A stretch of DNA of 64,000 nt from NCBI GenBank assembly GCA_024516035.1, contig CM044957.1:3941017-4005016 (forward strand). Reading direction: 5' to 3'. Shown in pieces: positions 11,925 through 22,690 of this stretch (position 1 is the first letter of the stretch; the number at the start of each line of letters is the position of its first letter). Position numbers and translations under genes: made by a program. The notes beneath the pieces were generated by a model. That model did no database searches, was not told the origin of the DNA, and worked only from the letters and a program-made list of their open reading frames with translations. The DNA comes from Bactericera cockerelli (taxonomy: Eukaryota; Arthropoda; Insecta; Hemiptera; Triozidae).

Positions 11925-12095
11925 GGGTGGAAGAGATTGTCAAAGGCAATAACCCCGCCCTTTAGTTAGGACATATGTATAGGTATATTTATTTGTTTTT
12001 CTTCATTTTTTCTCTTTTTGTTTCTTCTTATATTGTAAATTTATCTGTGTTGTAAATATATTATGTCCTTATTAATGAAGTGTAAAATAATAATA
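11925..12095 (+). mobile_element. LINE-tail repeat T1 copy
   Basis: Begins 'ggttgggtggaagagattg', continues with 'ggcaataaccccgccctt' and 'aggacatatgt', and ends in an AT-rich stretch with (AAT)n. Related copies: about 2.3, 17.1, 17.9, 19.0, 35.5 and 59.5 kb. The layout suggests a retroelement 3' end whose coding part is absent. Confidence 0.6.
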
Positions 12096-12189
12096 AGTAA
12101 ACATAAGAGCAGAACAGATTCGAAAACTTTCTAACAGATCTGGATCACACATATGGTCAGAACACGCTTGACTGCCTCGGCCCCTAGAG

Positions 12190-13150
12190 TGTCCACTAAT
12201 ATTTATGACACCTTACCTGCTACAGTGTGTCCACGGCTTAATATTTATGACACCTTACCTGCTACAGTGTGTCCACGGCTTAATATTTATGACACCTTAC
12301 CTGCTACAGTGTGTCCACGGCTTAATATTTATGACACCTTACCTGCTACAGTGTGTCCACGGCTTAATATTTATGACACCTCACCTGCTACAGTGTGTCC
12401 ACGGCTTAATATTTATGACACCTTACCTGCTACAGTGTGTCCCCGGCTTAATATTTAAGACACCTTACCTGCTACAGTATGTCCCCGGCTTAATATTTAT
12501 GACACCTTACCTGCTACAGTGTGTCCACAGCTTAATATTTATGACACCTTACCTGCTACAGTGTGTCCCCGGCTTATTATTTATGACACCTTACTGCTAC
12601 AGTGTGTCCCCGGCTTAATATTTAAGACACTTTACCTGCTACAGTGTGTCCATGGTTTGATATTTATGACACCTCACCTGCTACAGTGTGTCCACGGCTT
12701 AATATTTATGACACCTTACCTGCTACAGTGTGTCCCCGGCTTAATATTTAAGACACCTTACCTGCTACAGTGTGTCCCCGGCTTAATATTTATGACACCT
12801 TACCTGCTACAGTGTGTCCACAGCTTAATATTTATGACACCTTACCTGCTACAGTGTGTCCCCGGCTTATTATTTATGACACCTTACTGCTACAGTGTGT
12901 CCCCGGCTTATTATTTATGACACCTTACTGCTACAGTGTGTCCCCGGCCTAATATTTATGACACCTTACCTGCTACAGTGTGTCCCCGGCCTAATATTTA
13001 TGACACCTTACCTGCTACAGTGTGTCCCCGGCCTAATATTTATGACACCTTACCTGCTACAGTGTGTCCACGGCTTAATATTTATGACACCTTACTGCTA
13101 CAGTGTGTCCACGGCTTAATATTTATGACACCTTACCTGCTACACGGTAG
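12190..13150. repeat. 42-bp minisatellite with a 7-monomer higher-order repeat
   Basis: About 22 copies of a 42-bp unit with landmarks 'atttatgacacc', 'ttacctgctacagtgtgtcc' and 'cggctta'. Variant monomers ('tcacctg', 'atttaaga', 'cacagctta', 'cttactgc') recur in the same order 293 bp apart (about 12381 and 12674), showing a seven-monomer higher-order duplication. On the minus strand each unit contains GCAG|GTAAGG, a perfect 5' splice-site consensus. The open frames across the array come from the unit length being a multiple of three. Confidence 0.95.
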
Positions 13151-13289
13151 ATGCTGCACTTTCTAGCTGTATTTCATGTGTCCGATTGCTGTAATTTATT
13201 GGTGAGTTCGTGAGAGTTCGTGAAAGCGTCTTGTAGATTCCTTCGAGATAGGCCTAAAATCTGTGGTTATTACACTTGTTTCAATAATA

Positions 13290-13678
13290 ATAATATCATT
13301 CTTTGTTGGAAGGTAACTACTAGGCGAGGTTAATGCTCAAAGCATTTTCTACCACCTAACCCTCAGAGTTTATCATTATTTATTATTTTTTTTTCAGAAG
13401 AGGAAAATTTGTATGAAACACCAGCGTAGGTTAATGCTTGTGAGCCGGCGGGAAGGTTTTTTACCGTCTAAAAAACTCTTCTTGTTTGTGTTTCTATTAT
13501 ATGTTGCCCTGGGACCGCCGTGTGGCATTACATCAGAGAGAGTCTTAGTATTATGTGGTCACAAACTCAAATTAATGAGGAAAAACTCATGCATTGGGTG
13601 GGATTCGAACCAACGGATACCTACACTACCTGGGTTACCAGACTAGCGCGTTAACCACTTGACTACCAGTGCACACTG
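13290..13678 (-). mobile_element. SINE-F (tRNA-headed), interrupted copy
   Basis: On the minus strand it reads 'gtgcactggtagtcaagtgg' through a B box GGTTCGAATCCCACCC to the tail 'ggttaccttcca'. About 130 bp of unrelated sequence (about 13395-13530) splits head from tail. Confidence 0.75.
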
Positions 13679-13721
13679 CACAGGGTATAATAACTAGTGG
13701 TACCACAACCCCGCCGCAGTT

Positions 13722-13980
13722 GATCTCCGTGGCTTAGTGGTTAAGAGCTTTGGTCACTGTCGTGGAGGTTGCGGTTCGCATCCCAGCCGGAGCGGAAAAT
13801 TATGACCGAGCTCGTTTAGACCCAGCACCTTATTGGGAAGTATTGTGTCACTTCTCGCCCATCAGAGGGGAGGCATACTACGGGATGGGCAAGCTGCAAC
13901 ACAGACCACAAGAGTCTACTGCAGTAGCTCCTGTTTCATGGCTACGAAATAAAAAGGGCGTGGAAGAAAAGAAAATGTGA
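13722..13980 (+). mobile_element. SINE-A copy with a variant tRNA-like head
   Basis: The tRNA-like head ('cgtggcttagtggttaagag', B-box-like GGTTCGCATCCCA) is followed by the SINE-A body 'cccagcacctta.tgggaag', 'gaggggaggcatactacggg' and 'catggctacgaaata'. Unlike the 51.1-kb copy its head ends 'gccggagcggaaaatt', so heads vary on one body. Confidence 0.75.
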
Positions 13981-14194
13981 ATAATACATCAGGCTGGGTG
14001 AGGTTGAGTATCTGGAGTAGCTGTGCAGTTCACCCAGCAAACTGCACAGCGCGTTAATCACTTGACTACCCGTGCACACTAAACTAACTAAACTTGATCT
14101 TCGAGATGTAAACAGATCTTGCTCGCTCGAGACAATAAACTTTGAAGATCACATAAGCCACGATGATGATTTTTTTATTTTATTATATTTATCT

Positions 14195-14400
14195 GTCCCG
14201 GTAGGTCAGTGGTAAAGGCGGCACTCTATGAATCCAGAGGTCGTGGGTTCGAAACCCAGCCGGGACATGACAAGTTATCCTCCCATTTGAGATTTTTACG
14301 ACATAATAATATGTCTTGGGACTTTACTTGGGCTTACTGCTGGAATAATGGGACTTTAATGGTCTTAATTGGGCATTATAAATAAGGCGATATTATTATT
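14195..14400 (+). mobile_element. SINE-C, complete copy with an intact tRNA-like head
   Basis: Positions 14195-14266 fold as a tRNA-like unit: acceptor arms GTCCCGG/CCGGGAC (7 bp), 'ggtcagtggtaaaggc' as D arm/A box and GTGGGTTCGAAACCCAG as T arm/B box. It is followed by the SINE body ('gacaagttatcctcccattt', 'taataatatgtcttggg'). The dispersed copies argue for a SINE, not a functional tRNA gene. Confidence 0.75.
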
Positions 14401-14839
14401 AACTACACTCTACATTATATTTATTTATTTTTATTTCATCTAGGTATCTACATTCTACACTGATCACTGATGTATTTGTAAGGAATTATGGATGATATAA
14501 ATAATGAAAGGAATACCACGGCGCTCAGCCAGCATCAGGGACCACTATATGGGCACATTGTGCTCACGATGACAAATTACTTTGTTATGAATATCAAATT
14601 GAAAACAAGATTACAAAGAGCAGAACAGGGGATTGATAGCTGACCTGACCACACACCTCGCGAGTATAGTGTTCTCTGAACAGCCGTCATCTATGTAGTA
14701 CATTTTACATACACATCTATGTACTTATTAGATTTTACATAGGTACACACATACATACTTGATCTACCTTTATTTATATAAAGATCTACATTATAATAGT
14801 CACATATCATCTACGTTACACTACTTTTTAATTAAGGTT

Positions 14840-15070
14840 TTACGTCGCTTTCAGCTGAATGGTCATATCACGACGGGCGTGTTACCCTCCATGCGTAGGA
14901 AAATCACAAGCCTGCTACCCACATTAACCTCACCCAGCCTGGGTTGGACCGGAATGCCAGCATCACGAAGTCTTCACTATGGACATATAACTTATTACAA
15001 CCGTTACGCCTCCGTGGCGTAACGGTTGTGACTACTACCGTAGTGCAGAAATCCTGAGTTCAATTTCCGT
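14840..15070. mobile_element. SINE-S/SINE-T body (minus) and a tRNA-like head fragment (plus)
   Basis: 14840-14970 is the shared body in minus orientation ('gcagcctgggtgaggttaat' reversed). 15005-15070 is a tRNA-like head fragment ('cctccgtggcgtaacggttg', B-box-like GAGTTCAATTTCC) in plus orientation. Confidence 0.55.
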
Positions 15071-15106
15071 TCAAGATAATAATAATACTCTTTAGTGGAA
15101 GGTAAC

Positions 15107-15345
15107 CAGCCTCCATGGCGTAATGGTTGTGACTACTGCCCGTAGTCCAGAGTTCCCGAGTTCAACTCCCGGCCGGGGCAGACTTTTCGAAGAAAATTCT
15201 GTTCCATCCAAACACGTGAGGCTGCCATTTCCGGCCCTACCGAGGCTGGGTGAGGTTAATGTGGGTAGCTGGTACGATTCCCAGCGAATGGAGGGTAAAA
15301 CCCCCGTCCTAATCCAGGCCGTAAAAAATGTGCCAAAACCAATCA
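15107..15345 (+). mobile_element. SINE-T: tRNA-headed SINE sharing its body with the 5S-headed SINE
   Basis: The head 'cctccatggcgtaatggttg' with B box GAGTTCAACTCCCGG is a good tRNA-like promoter. It is followed by 'aaaattctgttccatccaaa' and then the body 'ctgggtgaggttaatgtggg...gcgaatggagggtaaaaccc'. The same body follows a 5S rRNA-like head at 20.9, 36.2 and 56.4 kb. Confidence 0.75.
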
Positions 15346-15409
15346 ACCTCAACCATGAGGTTGAACAACGTCGACCCTGCTTGAGCGGGATAAGACAGAG
15401 TAAAAGAAG

Positions 15410-15608
15410 AAGAGTGGAAGGTAACCACCAGGCGTGGTTATTGCTCAAAGCATTTTCTATCACCTAATCCTCAGAGTCTTATTATTATGTGGTCACAAAC
15501 TCAAATTAATGAGGAAAAATTCGTGCACTGGGTGGGATTCGAACCAACGGATCCCTACGCTACCTGGATTACTAGACTAGCGCGTTAACCACTTGACTAC
15601 CAGTGCAC
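15410..15608 (-). mobile_element. SINE-F, near-complete copy
   Basis: Contiguous copy of the family. The tRNA-like head lies at the high-coordinate end (15520-15607, minus) with B box GGTTCGAATCCCACCC and the tail 'ggttaccttcca'. Confidence 0.8.
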
Positions 15609-16221
15609 ATAGAGCAGACTGATCGGAAGTAAAATCTCGACTTGAACTCCGATGAAGCACATGAGATGACTGGGCCCTAAACCAGTTTAATTTGCATAGT
15701 TATGTTTACACTAAGGTACCGGGGATCACTACTTAACACCAACACTTCAATGCTCAATGCCTTGATCTTGTAGATTTAAGTGTGAGTTTATGATATTCTC
15801 TCCAGTATTACAGCTCACATCATCCTATTAGGCAAGAAACGAATAACTGGGAAGGTATGGATTCTTTCTGGTATTAGAAACATTTTCTTTTTCTAATTCA
15901 TTTCACTGTTTACTAACCCCATAAAATGTAGAAAAATTCAGTTTTCTATTTTATTATAAATTCGACGAAACTAGTCTGAGACTGTTCTCTAAATCTTAAG
16001 TCTATGATATAGACAAGTCAAGCTTTTATTTATAATTACATAATTTATTTTGTTTGATTTACATTACCAAAATCAAAATTAATTTTTTATTTCAGCAGAT
16101 ACCTATAAATTGACATTAGATTTGGCACGTGTCGGATGTTGAAGCCAATAAAATGCTGTCGACAATTTTGGAAAAAAAAATCTTCTAATTTTACCAAAAC
16201 ATGGACAACACTCACAGCTTT

Positions 16222-16375
16222 TACCGACCTCAGTAGCTTGATAGGCGGCGGGTTTGTAACCTGGAGGTCGATGGTTCAAGTCCCAAGTTCAGCGTAGATT
16301 TAGTGAAGCGAGTTTGGTTAGTTGTGACACCACAAAAGTGGTTAAATAACACAAATATGATAACTTAAATTTAAA
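16222..16375 (+). mobile_element. SINE-B, plus-strand copy
   Basis: 'gacctcagtagcttgatagg' head, B box GGTTCAAGTCC, and tail 'gtggttaaataacacaaata'. Confidence 0.75.
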
Positions 16376-16555
16376 AAATCTCACTGATTTCAAAATACTT
16401 TCCTGGTGATCAATTTTTTTATGAGCTCCGTTTTTTTTACTTACTTAAATTTGGTTATGCAATGTGCCTTTCTCTTTACACTCTCATCTCTCTATTATAC
16501 AATTTCATTTCATCTAGTCATACCTCTTCTATGTTGACGAGAAAGAGTGAAGACT

Positions 16556-16790
16556 ATTATAATACTCATAACACTCTTTAGTAGAAGGTAACCATCAGGC
16601 GAGGTGAATGCTCAAAGCATTTTCTACCTCCTAACTCTCAGAGTCTCATTATTATATTGTGGTCAGTTCGTTACAAACTCAAATTAATAAGGAAAAATTC
16701 ATACACTAGGTAGGATTCGAACTAAGGGATCCCTACCCTACATGGATTACAAGACTAGCGCGTTAACCACTTGACCACCAGTACACTTCT
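16556..16790 (-). mobile_element. SINE-F copy
   Basis: Full family layout with diverged head 'ggtaggattcgaactaaggg' (plus reading). Confidence 0.75.
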
Positions 16791-17094
16791 ACTATCCCAC
16801 CGTCATCGCACTCTCCTTCTCTCTCCCGATAATCTCCACCAATCCATTCACTCCTTTCTCTAATTTTGCACCGTCAAATCCCTGCCTCCCACATATCATC
16901 TCTTTCTGTCTCATCTCTCTCTAGCAGCCTGCTATTATTTCTCTTTTATCTCCCTATTCCATCCCTCTTCCCATACCATAGTTAATTCTCAATTCCCAAT
17001 CCTTTTTGCTACTCTACCGCCCCTTTCCTTCTTTGTCTCACTCACCCTATCCTTTCTCTCTCTCTCTCTCTCCTTTTCTCTTTCCTTTATCTAT

Positions 17095-17290
17095 TATTAT
17101 ATGAAAGTCTTTATTAGACAACAAACATAGGTACCTACAACCTACAGCACAAATAACAAATGCAAAGAAAATTTGGAAATAATAAAACGAAAAAAGGGGA
17201 AGAAAAAAAAGAGATAAATATATTCACAGTTACACACATATGTCCTAACTAAAGGGCAGGGTTATTGCCTATGGCAATCTCTTCCACCCA
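17095..17290 (-). mobile_element. LINE-tail repeat T1 copy (minus)
   Basis: On the minus strand: 'gttgggtggaagagattgcc', 'ggcaataaccctgcccttta' and an AT-rich tail. A partial second copy lies at about 17909-17968. Confidence 0.6.
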
Positions 17291-17414
17291 ACTCGTCTTC
17301 ACACTGCTTCTATTCTCCATCACGTGTTCCGCATCTCATCTCTCCCTCTCTCAAACCCTATCTACCCATTCTTTTCTACTTTTATCTCCTGTACTATTGC
17401 TATTATTATTTTTT

Positions 17415-17720
17415 TAGTAGTCCCTGTGGCTCAAGTGGGTTAAGACCATTATTTACCGACTTGGAGGTTGCTGATTCGAATCCCGGCCGGAGCGCTAAAT
17501 TTTGTGCAAGCATTTCTGATTTTGGATGTAAAATTAAAGTGCCCTAAAGTAATGCGAAAACGGTTCCGAGGCACAATTACTTATTAAAGAAAGTAGTCGC
17601 TGTGGCCAAGTGAGTATCGCACTAGGGTTTGATCCCCCATCATGGTAGAATTTTTACTGCTCAGTAATGGAATGTCCGGGTTCGACTCTTAACTCGTGAA
17701 AAAAAGCTAATAGTGGCGGA
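17415..17720 (+). mobile_element. tRNA-headed SINE fragments
   Basis: 17415-17520 has a tRNA-like head ('gtggctcaagtgggttaaga', B box GATTCGAATCCCGG) and ends 'gccggagcgctaaatttt', like the head at 13.72 kb. 17590-17720 is a diverged second SINE ('gtcgctgtggccaagtgagt'; 'aatagtggcgg') related to SINE-D/E. Confidence 0.5.
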
Positions 17721-17989
17721 ATTCTGGACAAATGATAACGTAGAAAAAAACGAAACGGAAAAGTGTCACACAATAAAATTCTAATATAATAACACAAAAA
17801 TCATACTTAATTATTATTTTTGTTTAAAAAAATTATATACTATATTATTATGTACTAGCCAGAGAAACAAATTTAATATTATGTATAACTAAAATAATTT
17901 ATATTTCTAGTATTATGTCCAGAACTAAAGGGCGAAGTTGTTGCCTTTGGCGCTCTCTTCCAGCCAACCCTTGTAATCTGCCACGTTTT

Positions 17990-18545
17990 CCCTCCCTATT
18001 ATTTCTCATCACTTTAATCCCCCCCCCAACCTCGCCTCTTGTTTCCGATAATACTCTATCCTTGTCTCCACTCACCTCCCCCTCCCCCCAATCATTCCAT
18101 ATCCCTCCATCTCTACATCATCATACCTTCCCCCAGTCCCCCTTCTCTACTTTATATCACAAACCCCCCCCCCCCTGCTCCCTATCATTCCATATCACCT
18201 GTTCCCTCTCTCCCTATCTCTTTTTATCTCCCTCTCCTAGCCTCACATCCCACCTCTACCCACAATACCTCCCCCCAATCTCTTCTTTACCACGCCCGCT
18301 ACCCCATTTTTCTCTCTCTCTCTCTCTCCCTGCATCATCTTGGCTCTAACTCCTCCCACCTCTATCCAACATACCTCCCCCCAATTTCTTCTTCACCCCG
18401 TCCGCTAGCTTTTTTCCTAATCTCCCTCTCTTTTTCACCCTCATCCCAGCCTCTCCTCCCACCTCTACCTATCATACCTCCCCCCAATATCTTCTTTACC
18501 CCGCCCGCTACCCCATTTTTCTCTCTCTCTTTCTCCTCCATCAGC
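17990..18545. repeat. Pyrimidine-rich tract with a three-copy repeat of about 112 bp
   Basis: C/T-rich throughout. From about 18230 a unit with 'cctcccacctctacc', 'atacctccccccaat', 'cttctttacc.cgcccgcta' and a CT run recurs three times. Pro/Ser/Leu-rich ORFs here are artefacts. Confidence 0.8.
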
Positions 18546-18951
18546 CATGACATCGATCGCTCTCTTTCACCCATGACTCCATAAAGGTTGAATGGGAAAG
18601 AGTGAGATGGAAAGCGTTTTCTTTTTTTTTTGTGTCTTCTTGTTGCAATAGTAATGTTTTCTTTTTCACTCGATTTTCTCTCTCTTCTTCATAAACTCTC
18701 ATCTCTCTCTCTCTCTCTCTCCTTCTTCCTCTCCCTCCACTCTCTCTCTCCCTCTCTTCTTTATTGTGATAGTGCGCAAGATTCCGACAATCAGGAAAAT
18801 TCAAAATAATAATAATAATTGTGTTACGCTATCAAGTCAAGGAAACGTCTTTGACCGGGTGGACTGTGCTTGAAACTATATCCTTCTGTTTCCATTCATC
18901 GTTGACAAGGATTTATTATTTTGAATAGTATACGTTCCACTTAATGCCGTA

Positions 18952-20004
18952 TTATGAAACAGGATTCTTTTTTAATTTGGGATTAACGTTGCTTTCAACT
19001 GAATGGTCATATCAAGGTTGGGTGGAAGAGATTGCCATAGGCAATAAGCCCGCCCTTTTGTTTAGACATCTTTCGTTATTCATCTTTTTTTCTCGTTTAT
19101 ACTGTTCATAATTTTTGTCATTACTTTTTTGTAAATAAATGTTCTATACTAATGAAGTATTCAATAATAATAATCATCATCACTGAAACAAGATTAAATC
19201 ATAGACAGTTTGCGCAAAATAAGAACGTAAATTTTTACGGAACGAGTAGTTCAATAATCAAGTTAATGTGCGCATGTACAGAAACGAGTTTTCGTCACAT
19301 AGGTCAAAAAGTTCAACACAATTAGAGAATCGCAAATCTGCGCAAACTGTTTCTTATCGAGGCTTTATTAACACTTTGTGCGCCACGTCGCTCAATATGA
19401 GCGACAGCGACTTCCCGCTGGGGCCACGTCTCTCATTTTGAGAGACACTAGACCTCTCTTTGAAGCATTGTGTCTCAGTATGGGCCACACTACTGTGTAT
19501 TTTGTATTGAGAATTTGAAGCGTGGCCTCCTGAGGATGATCAGAGTGTGCTTGGTTTTCACCTATCTAGTTTTGAAGCATATTGAGAGACAATCCTTTGT
19601 ATCGTGGCCCCAGGGGAAAATCACGATTTTGGGCTTGGCGCACAAAGTGTTAATTCAAGTCACTATCACTGAACAGCTGATTATGCGTTGTGATTGGTTG
19701 AAATTCACACCAGAGGGCGTGTTAAAAGATCGTGAAGGATCAGTTAATGTCATAGATTTAAAAACAATAAAAATAGATAAAGAACTCTTAATGCTCCCTG
19801 GGCATCTTATGTAAAGCACTTCCTCAATAGAAAATGGCGGACATAATAATTATGCAATTAGCATGGTGTCCGCCATTTTCTATTGAAGCAGTGTATGATA
19901 TTTCCTATGCAGAAGGGTTGCTTCATTTCTTGACTAGAGTTCATTATCTACTTTCTAAATCTATGGTTAATCTAATACTGTTTAATTATTCGGGCCTTAG
20001 TTAG
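18952..20004. mobile_element. MITE family M1 copy split by nested insertions
   Basis: The left end 'ttatgaaacaggatt' (18952) and right end 'taattattcgggcctta' (to 20002) are M1 termini. Core pieces 'gaacagctgattatgcgttg' lie near 19670. In between are a LINE-tail T1 copy (19010-19180) and a piggyBac-type MITE (19372-19649). Confidence 0.55.
19372..19649. mobile_element. piggyBac-type MITE (278 bp), TTAA target duplication
   Basis: Perfect 13-bp inverted ends CACTTTGTGCGCC are flanked on both sides by TTAA (19368-19371 and 19650-19653). TTAA targeting with about 13-bp inverted repeats is the piggyBac signature. It has internal short repeats of 'gtctctcattttgagagaca' type. It contains no transposase, so it must be mobilised in trans. 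Confidence 0.85.
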
Positions 20005-20124
20005 TAAGGAGTTACACAAGGGTCTTCTTTCACTTTGCCTTTTCTCAAACCTACTTGGGGTTGGCATTGGTCAACCTCTTCCTCATGGTTGGTTCTGACA
20101 ATCCTGCTTCCTCCATTATATGTC

Positions 20125-20615
20125 AAGTCGTTCTCTTTCAAGGTCATTTTATTTCAAGGCCGTTCTCCATCGAGGTCATTCAAGTTCAAGGTCGTTATCT
20201 TTCAAGGTCATTCATGGTCAAGGTCGTTCCATTTCAAAGTTTCAATGTTCAAGATTGTTCTATTTCAAAGTCATTATAGTTTAAGGTCATTGTATTTAAA
20301 GGATTTTATAGTTCTAGGTCATTCAAGTACAAGGTTGTTATATTTCAAGGTCATTCAAGTTTAATGCCTTTCTATTTTAGGTTCATTCTAGTTCAAGGAT
20401 GTTCTATTTCAAGGTCGTTATAGTTGAAGGTCTTTCAAGTTCAAGGTCTTTCTTTTTCAAAGTCTTTATAGTTCAAGGTCATTCTAGTTCAAGGCCGTTC
20501 CATTTCAAGGTCATTCAAGTTCAAGGTCATTATAGTTCAAGGATGTTCTCTATAAATTGGTTGTATTTCAAGGACTTTCAAGGTCATTCAAGATGAAGAT
20601 TGTTCTTTCAAGGTC
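20125..20615. repeat. Degenerate array of TCAAGGTCA-type nuclear-receptor half-sites
   Basis: An irregular array of 12-28 bp steps with core TTCAAGGTCATT or TTCAAGGTCGTT. I count eight exact TCAAGGTCA and several TCAAGGTCG/T. TCAAGGTCA is the extended half-site bound by monomeric FTZ-F1/SF-1 and ERR-type receptors (established knowledge). Whether it is used here is unknown. The short ORFs are array translations. Confidence 0.8.
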
Positions 20616-20799
20616 ATCTTCTGGCAAGACACTGGTCTCCTTCCTACTATTCAACGTTACCCAGCGAGTCATAATTATGATTTATTGTTTTTTTTTTTCT
20701 TGGCTATTAAGAATAGATACAAACTTAAGGCCAAATAGACACGTGTGGAGTAAATCAACATGTCTCTTGGGCCTAAAGTTTTGAAGTTTTCTTTCTGTC

Positions 20800-20890
20800 T
20801 TTTTTTTAAATTTAACGTCGCTTTCAACTGCATGGTCACGGGGGTGTTACCCTCCATTCGCAGGAAACTCACAAACCTGCTACCCACTGT
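20800..20890 (-). mobile_element. SINE-S body fragment (target of the next SINE)
   Basis: Minus-strand shared SINE body ('tttaacgtcgctttcaactg', 'ccctccattcgcaggaaact'). The adjacent complete SINE-S inserted just beyond its end. Confidence 0.7.
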
Positions 20891-20891
20891 C

Positions 20892-21168
20892 ATTTTTTTT
20901 TTTTTTTTTTTTTTTAATTGGGGTTTTAACGTCGCTTTCAACTGCCATGGTCATATCACGACGGGGGTTTTACCCTCCATTCGCAGGAAACTCACAAACC
21001 TGCTACTCACATTGACCTCACCCCGCCTGAGTGGGGCCGGGGAAAAGCCAGCGTCACGAGAATTAGAATTTGAATGGTCACCCATCCAAGTCTTAACCTC
21101 GCTGGATGTCGCTTAACTTCGGTGTTTCTGAAGGGAACCGGTGTATTCAACATGCCATCGACGCTGGC
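20892..21168 (-). mobile_element. SINE-S: 5S rRNA-derived SINE, complete copy
   Basis: Read on the minus strand it starts GCCAGCGTCGATGGCATG and continues TTGAATACACCGGTTCCCTT, CACCGAAGTTAAGCGACATC and TTAAGACTTGGATGGGTGAC. These are the successive blocks of eukaryotic 5S rRNA including its internal promoter. A body (GGCTGGGTGAGGTTAATG type) and an A tail follow. The 12-bp flank 'actgtcattttt' is present on both sides (20886 and 21170), a target-site duplication from retrotransposition. Confidence 0.88.
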
Positions 21169-21635
21169 TACTGTCATTTTTAAACAGGCTAATTCAAATA
21201 AATACTAACTTCTCGAACAAGCAAATCCGTTCCCCTACTATTTCCCAAAGCCACCCTGTAGAAACATTTTCTTACTGGCAAAAGCTTCTTGCCTCCCCTC
21301 CTCCTTGAAGGTGGAAGTACGTCAGCAGCATCGCACAATGCAAAGGAAATGCTCTCACTTTATCTTCAGCCTCGTTCACACTAGTGCTGTCGAAAGCTCA
21401 TGTGAAATGTCACGTTCCAAACAAATCAATCTCTGTTTTCTAGATGGAATTATACATGTGCAATACATTCGGAGTATGTAGATTGCATTGGATCATACAG
21501 TTAGAATACTTGTGCCCATAACTGGCATTTTACATGTGAAATACATTCAGATAATGATTTTTTTTTTTTACTATTATTTAATTGTACAAGAATGATATTA
21601 TAAACAATAAAACTCCTATATATCCCAAGTGAAAA

Positions 21636-21790
21636 CGACCTCAGTACTTGATCGATAAGATGGCGGACTTGTAACCTGGGGGTTGGGGGTTGAAGTCCGG
21701 GTTTCAGCGTGAGTTTTGGTTTTAAAGCGAGTTTGATAGTTGTATTTTCACGAAAGTGGTTAACTTTACTTGAGATTATTTATGGATACA
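21636..21790 (+). mobile_element. SINE-B copy
   Basis: 'cgacctcagtacttgatcga' head, diverged B box, and the 'tcacgaaagtggttaac' tail. Confidence 0.7.
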
Positions 21791-22264
21791 GTTTACATTA
21801 CATTGTTTTTTTTGGGTCTTTTTTAAGATGTATGTAGGTACACGGGTAAATGGTTCTTGATTTGGAACTTTTGCTTTCCTATTTGGCTCACTTTTCGTTT
21901 CAAACACGTCTGCTGCTCCTGCTCTTAAAAAGCTCATCGGGTTTTTTATGGTTTATAGGATGTGAGAGGCCGTTTCCTCATCTCAAAACATCACCACTGC
22001 TAAGTGTCATAACTTACAAATAACACTTAGCATATATAAACATAGAAAAAGTGCCTTTTACGTATGTAGTAGGTATTTTTACTATGGAACCACAGGTCCC
22101 TCTATATGGAGCAAAATAATAGTAAAACAGTTATGTGGAAAATATACAGGGTGTCGTCCAGGTTTTATCTTTAGAAATTTTCGGGAATCAAATCCATAGA
22201 CATTCTAAGACAAAAAATTTTCTTAGGTAATAAAAAAAATGAAAAAAAAAAATTATTTTGAAAA

Positions 22265-22690
22265 AAAATTTTTTCATCATCATTCATAGGGGTGGCTCAT
22301 CGTGAACGATGGTAGCCAACAGGGGAAGAATGACTCACACGCTACCACTATCTTTAAAAATGAGGCTAAAAATTTGACAAGGGCCCCCAAACCAAAGCCA
22401 ATGCTGTTACTTCCTGTTTAAATTAAGTCCCCAGACCAGACTGCTGGTTACTCCTTTTATAAGTCCCCCACCAACTGTGGCACTCCCTTGTTTATAGTCC
22501 CCCAGCCGGGGCTGTGGTCTACTCCCTGTTTATAGACCCCAGCCAGACTGCTGGTCACTCTCCTGTTTATAGTCCCCAAGCCAGACTGCTGGTCTACTCC
22601 CTGTTTATAGTCCCCCAGCCAGACTGCTGGTTATCCTGTTATGTCCCCAGCCGGGACTGCGGGTCTACTCCTTTTTATAACCCCCAGCCA
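22265..22690. repeat. Dispersed element D1 with an internal 35-38 bp minisatellite
   Basis: A unique leader ('catcgtgaacgatggtagcc', 'tgacaagggccccc.aacca') is followed by five to seven copies of a unit with 'cagccagactgctggt' and 'ctactccctgtttatagtc'. The same leader and array recur at 30040-30255. Confidence 0.75.

Noticed and set aside
12153..13166. Overlapping plus-strand frames with repeated NIYDTLPATVCPRL peptides
   Set aside because: The 42-bp minisatellite keeps a frame open because its unit is divisible by three. There is no start context or flanking exon.
14195..14266. Possible functional tRNA gene (closed acceptor stem, good B box)
   Set aside because: The same head with the same 3' body occurs at several other places in the window, so it is a SINE head. 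The other tRNA-like segments were treated the same way.
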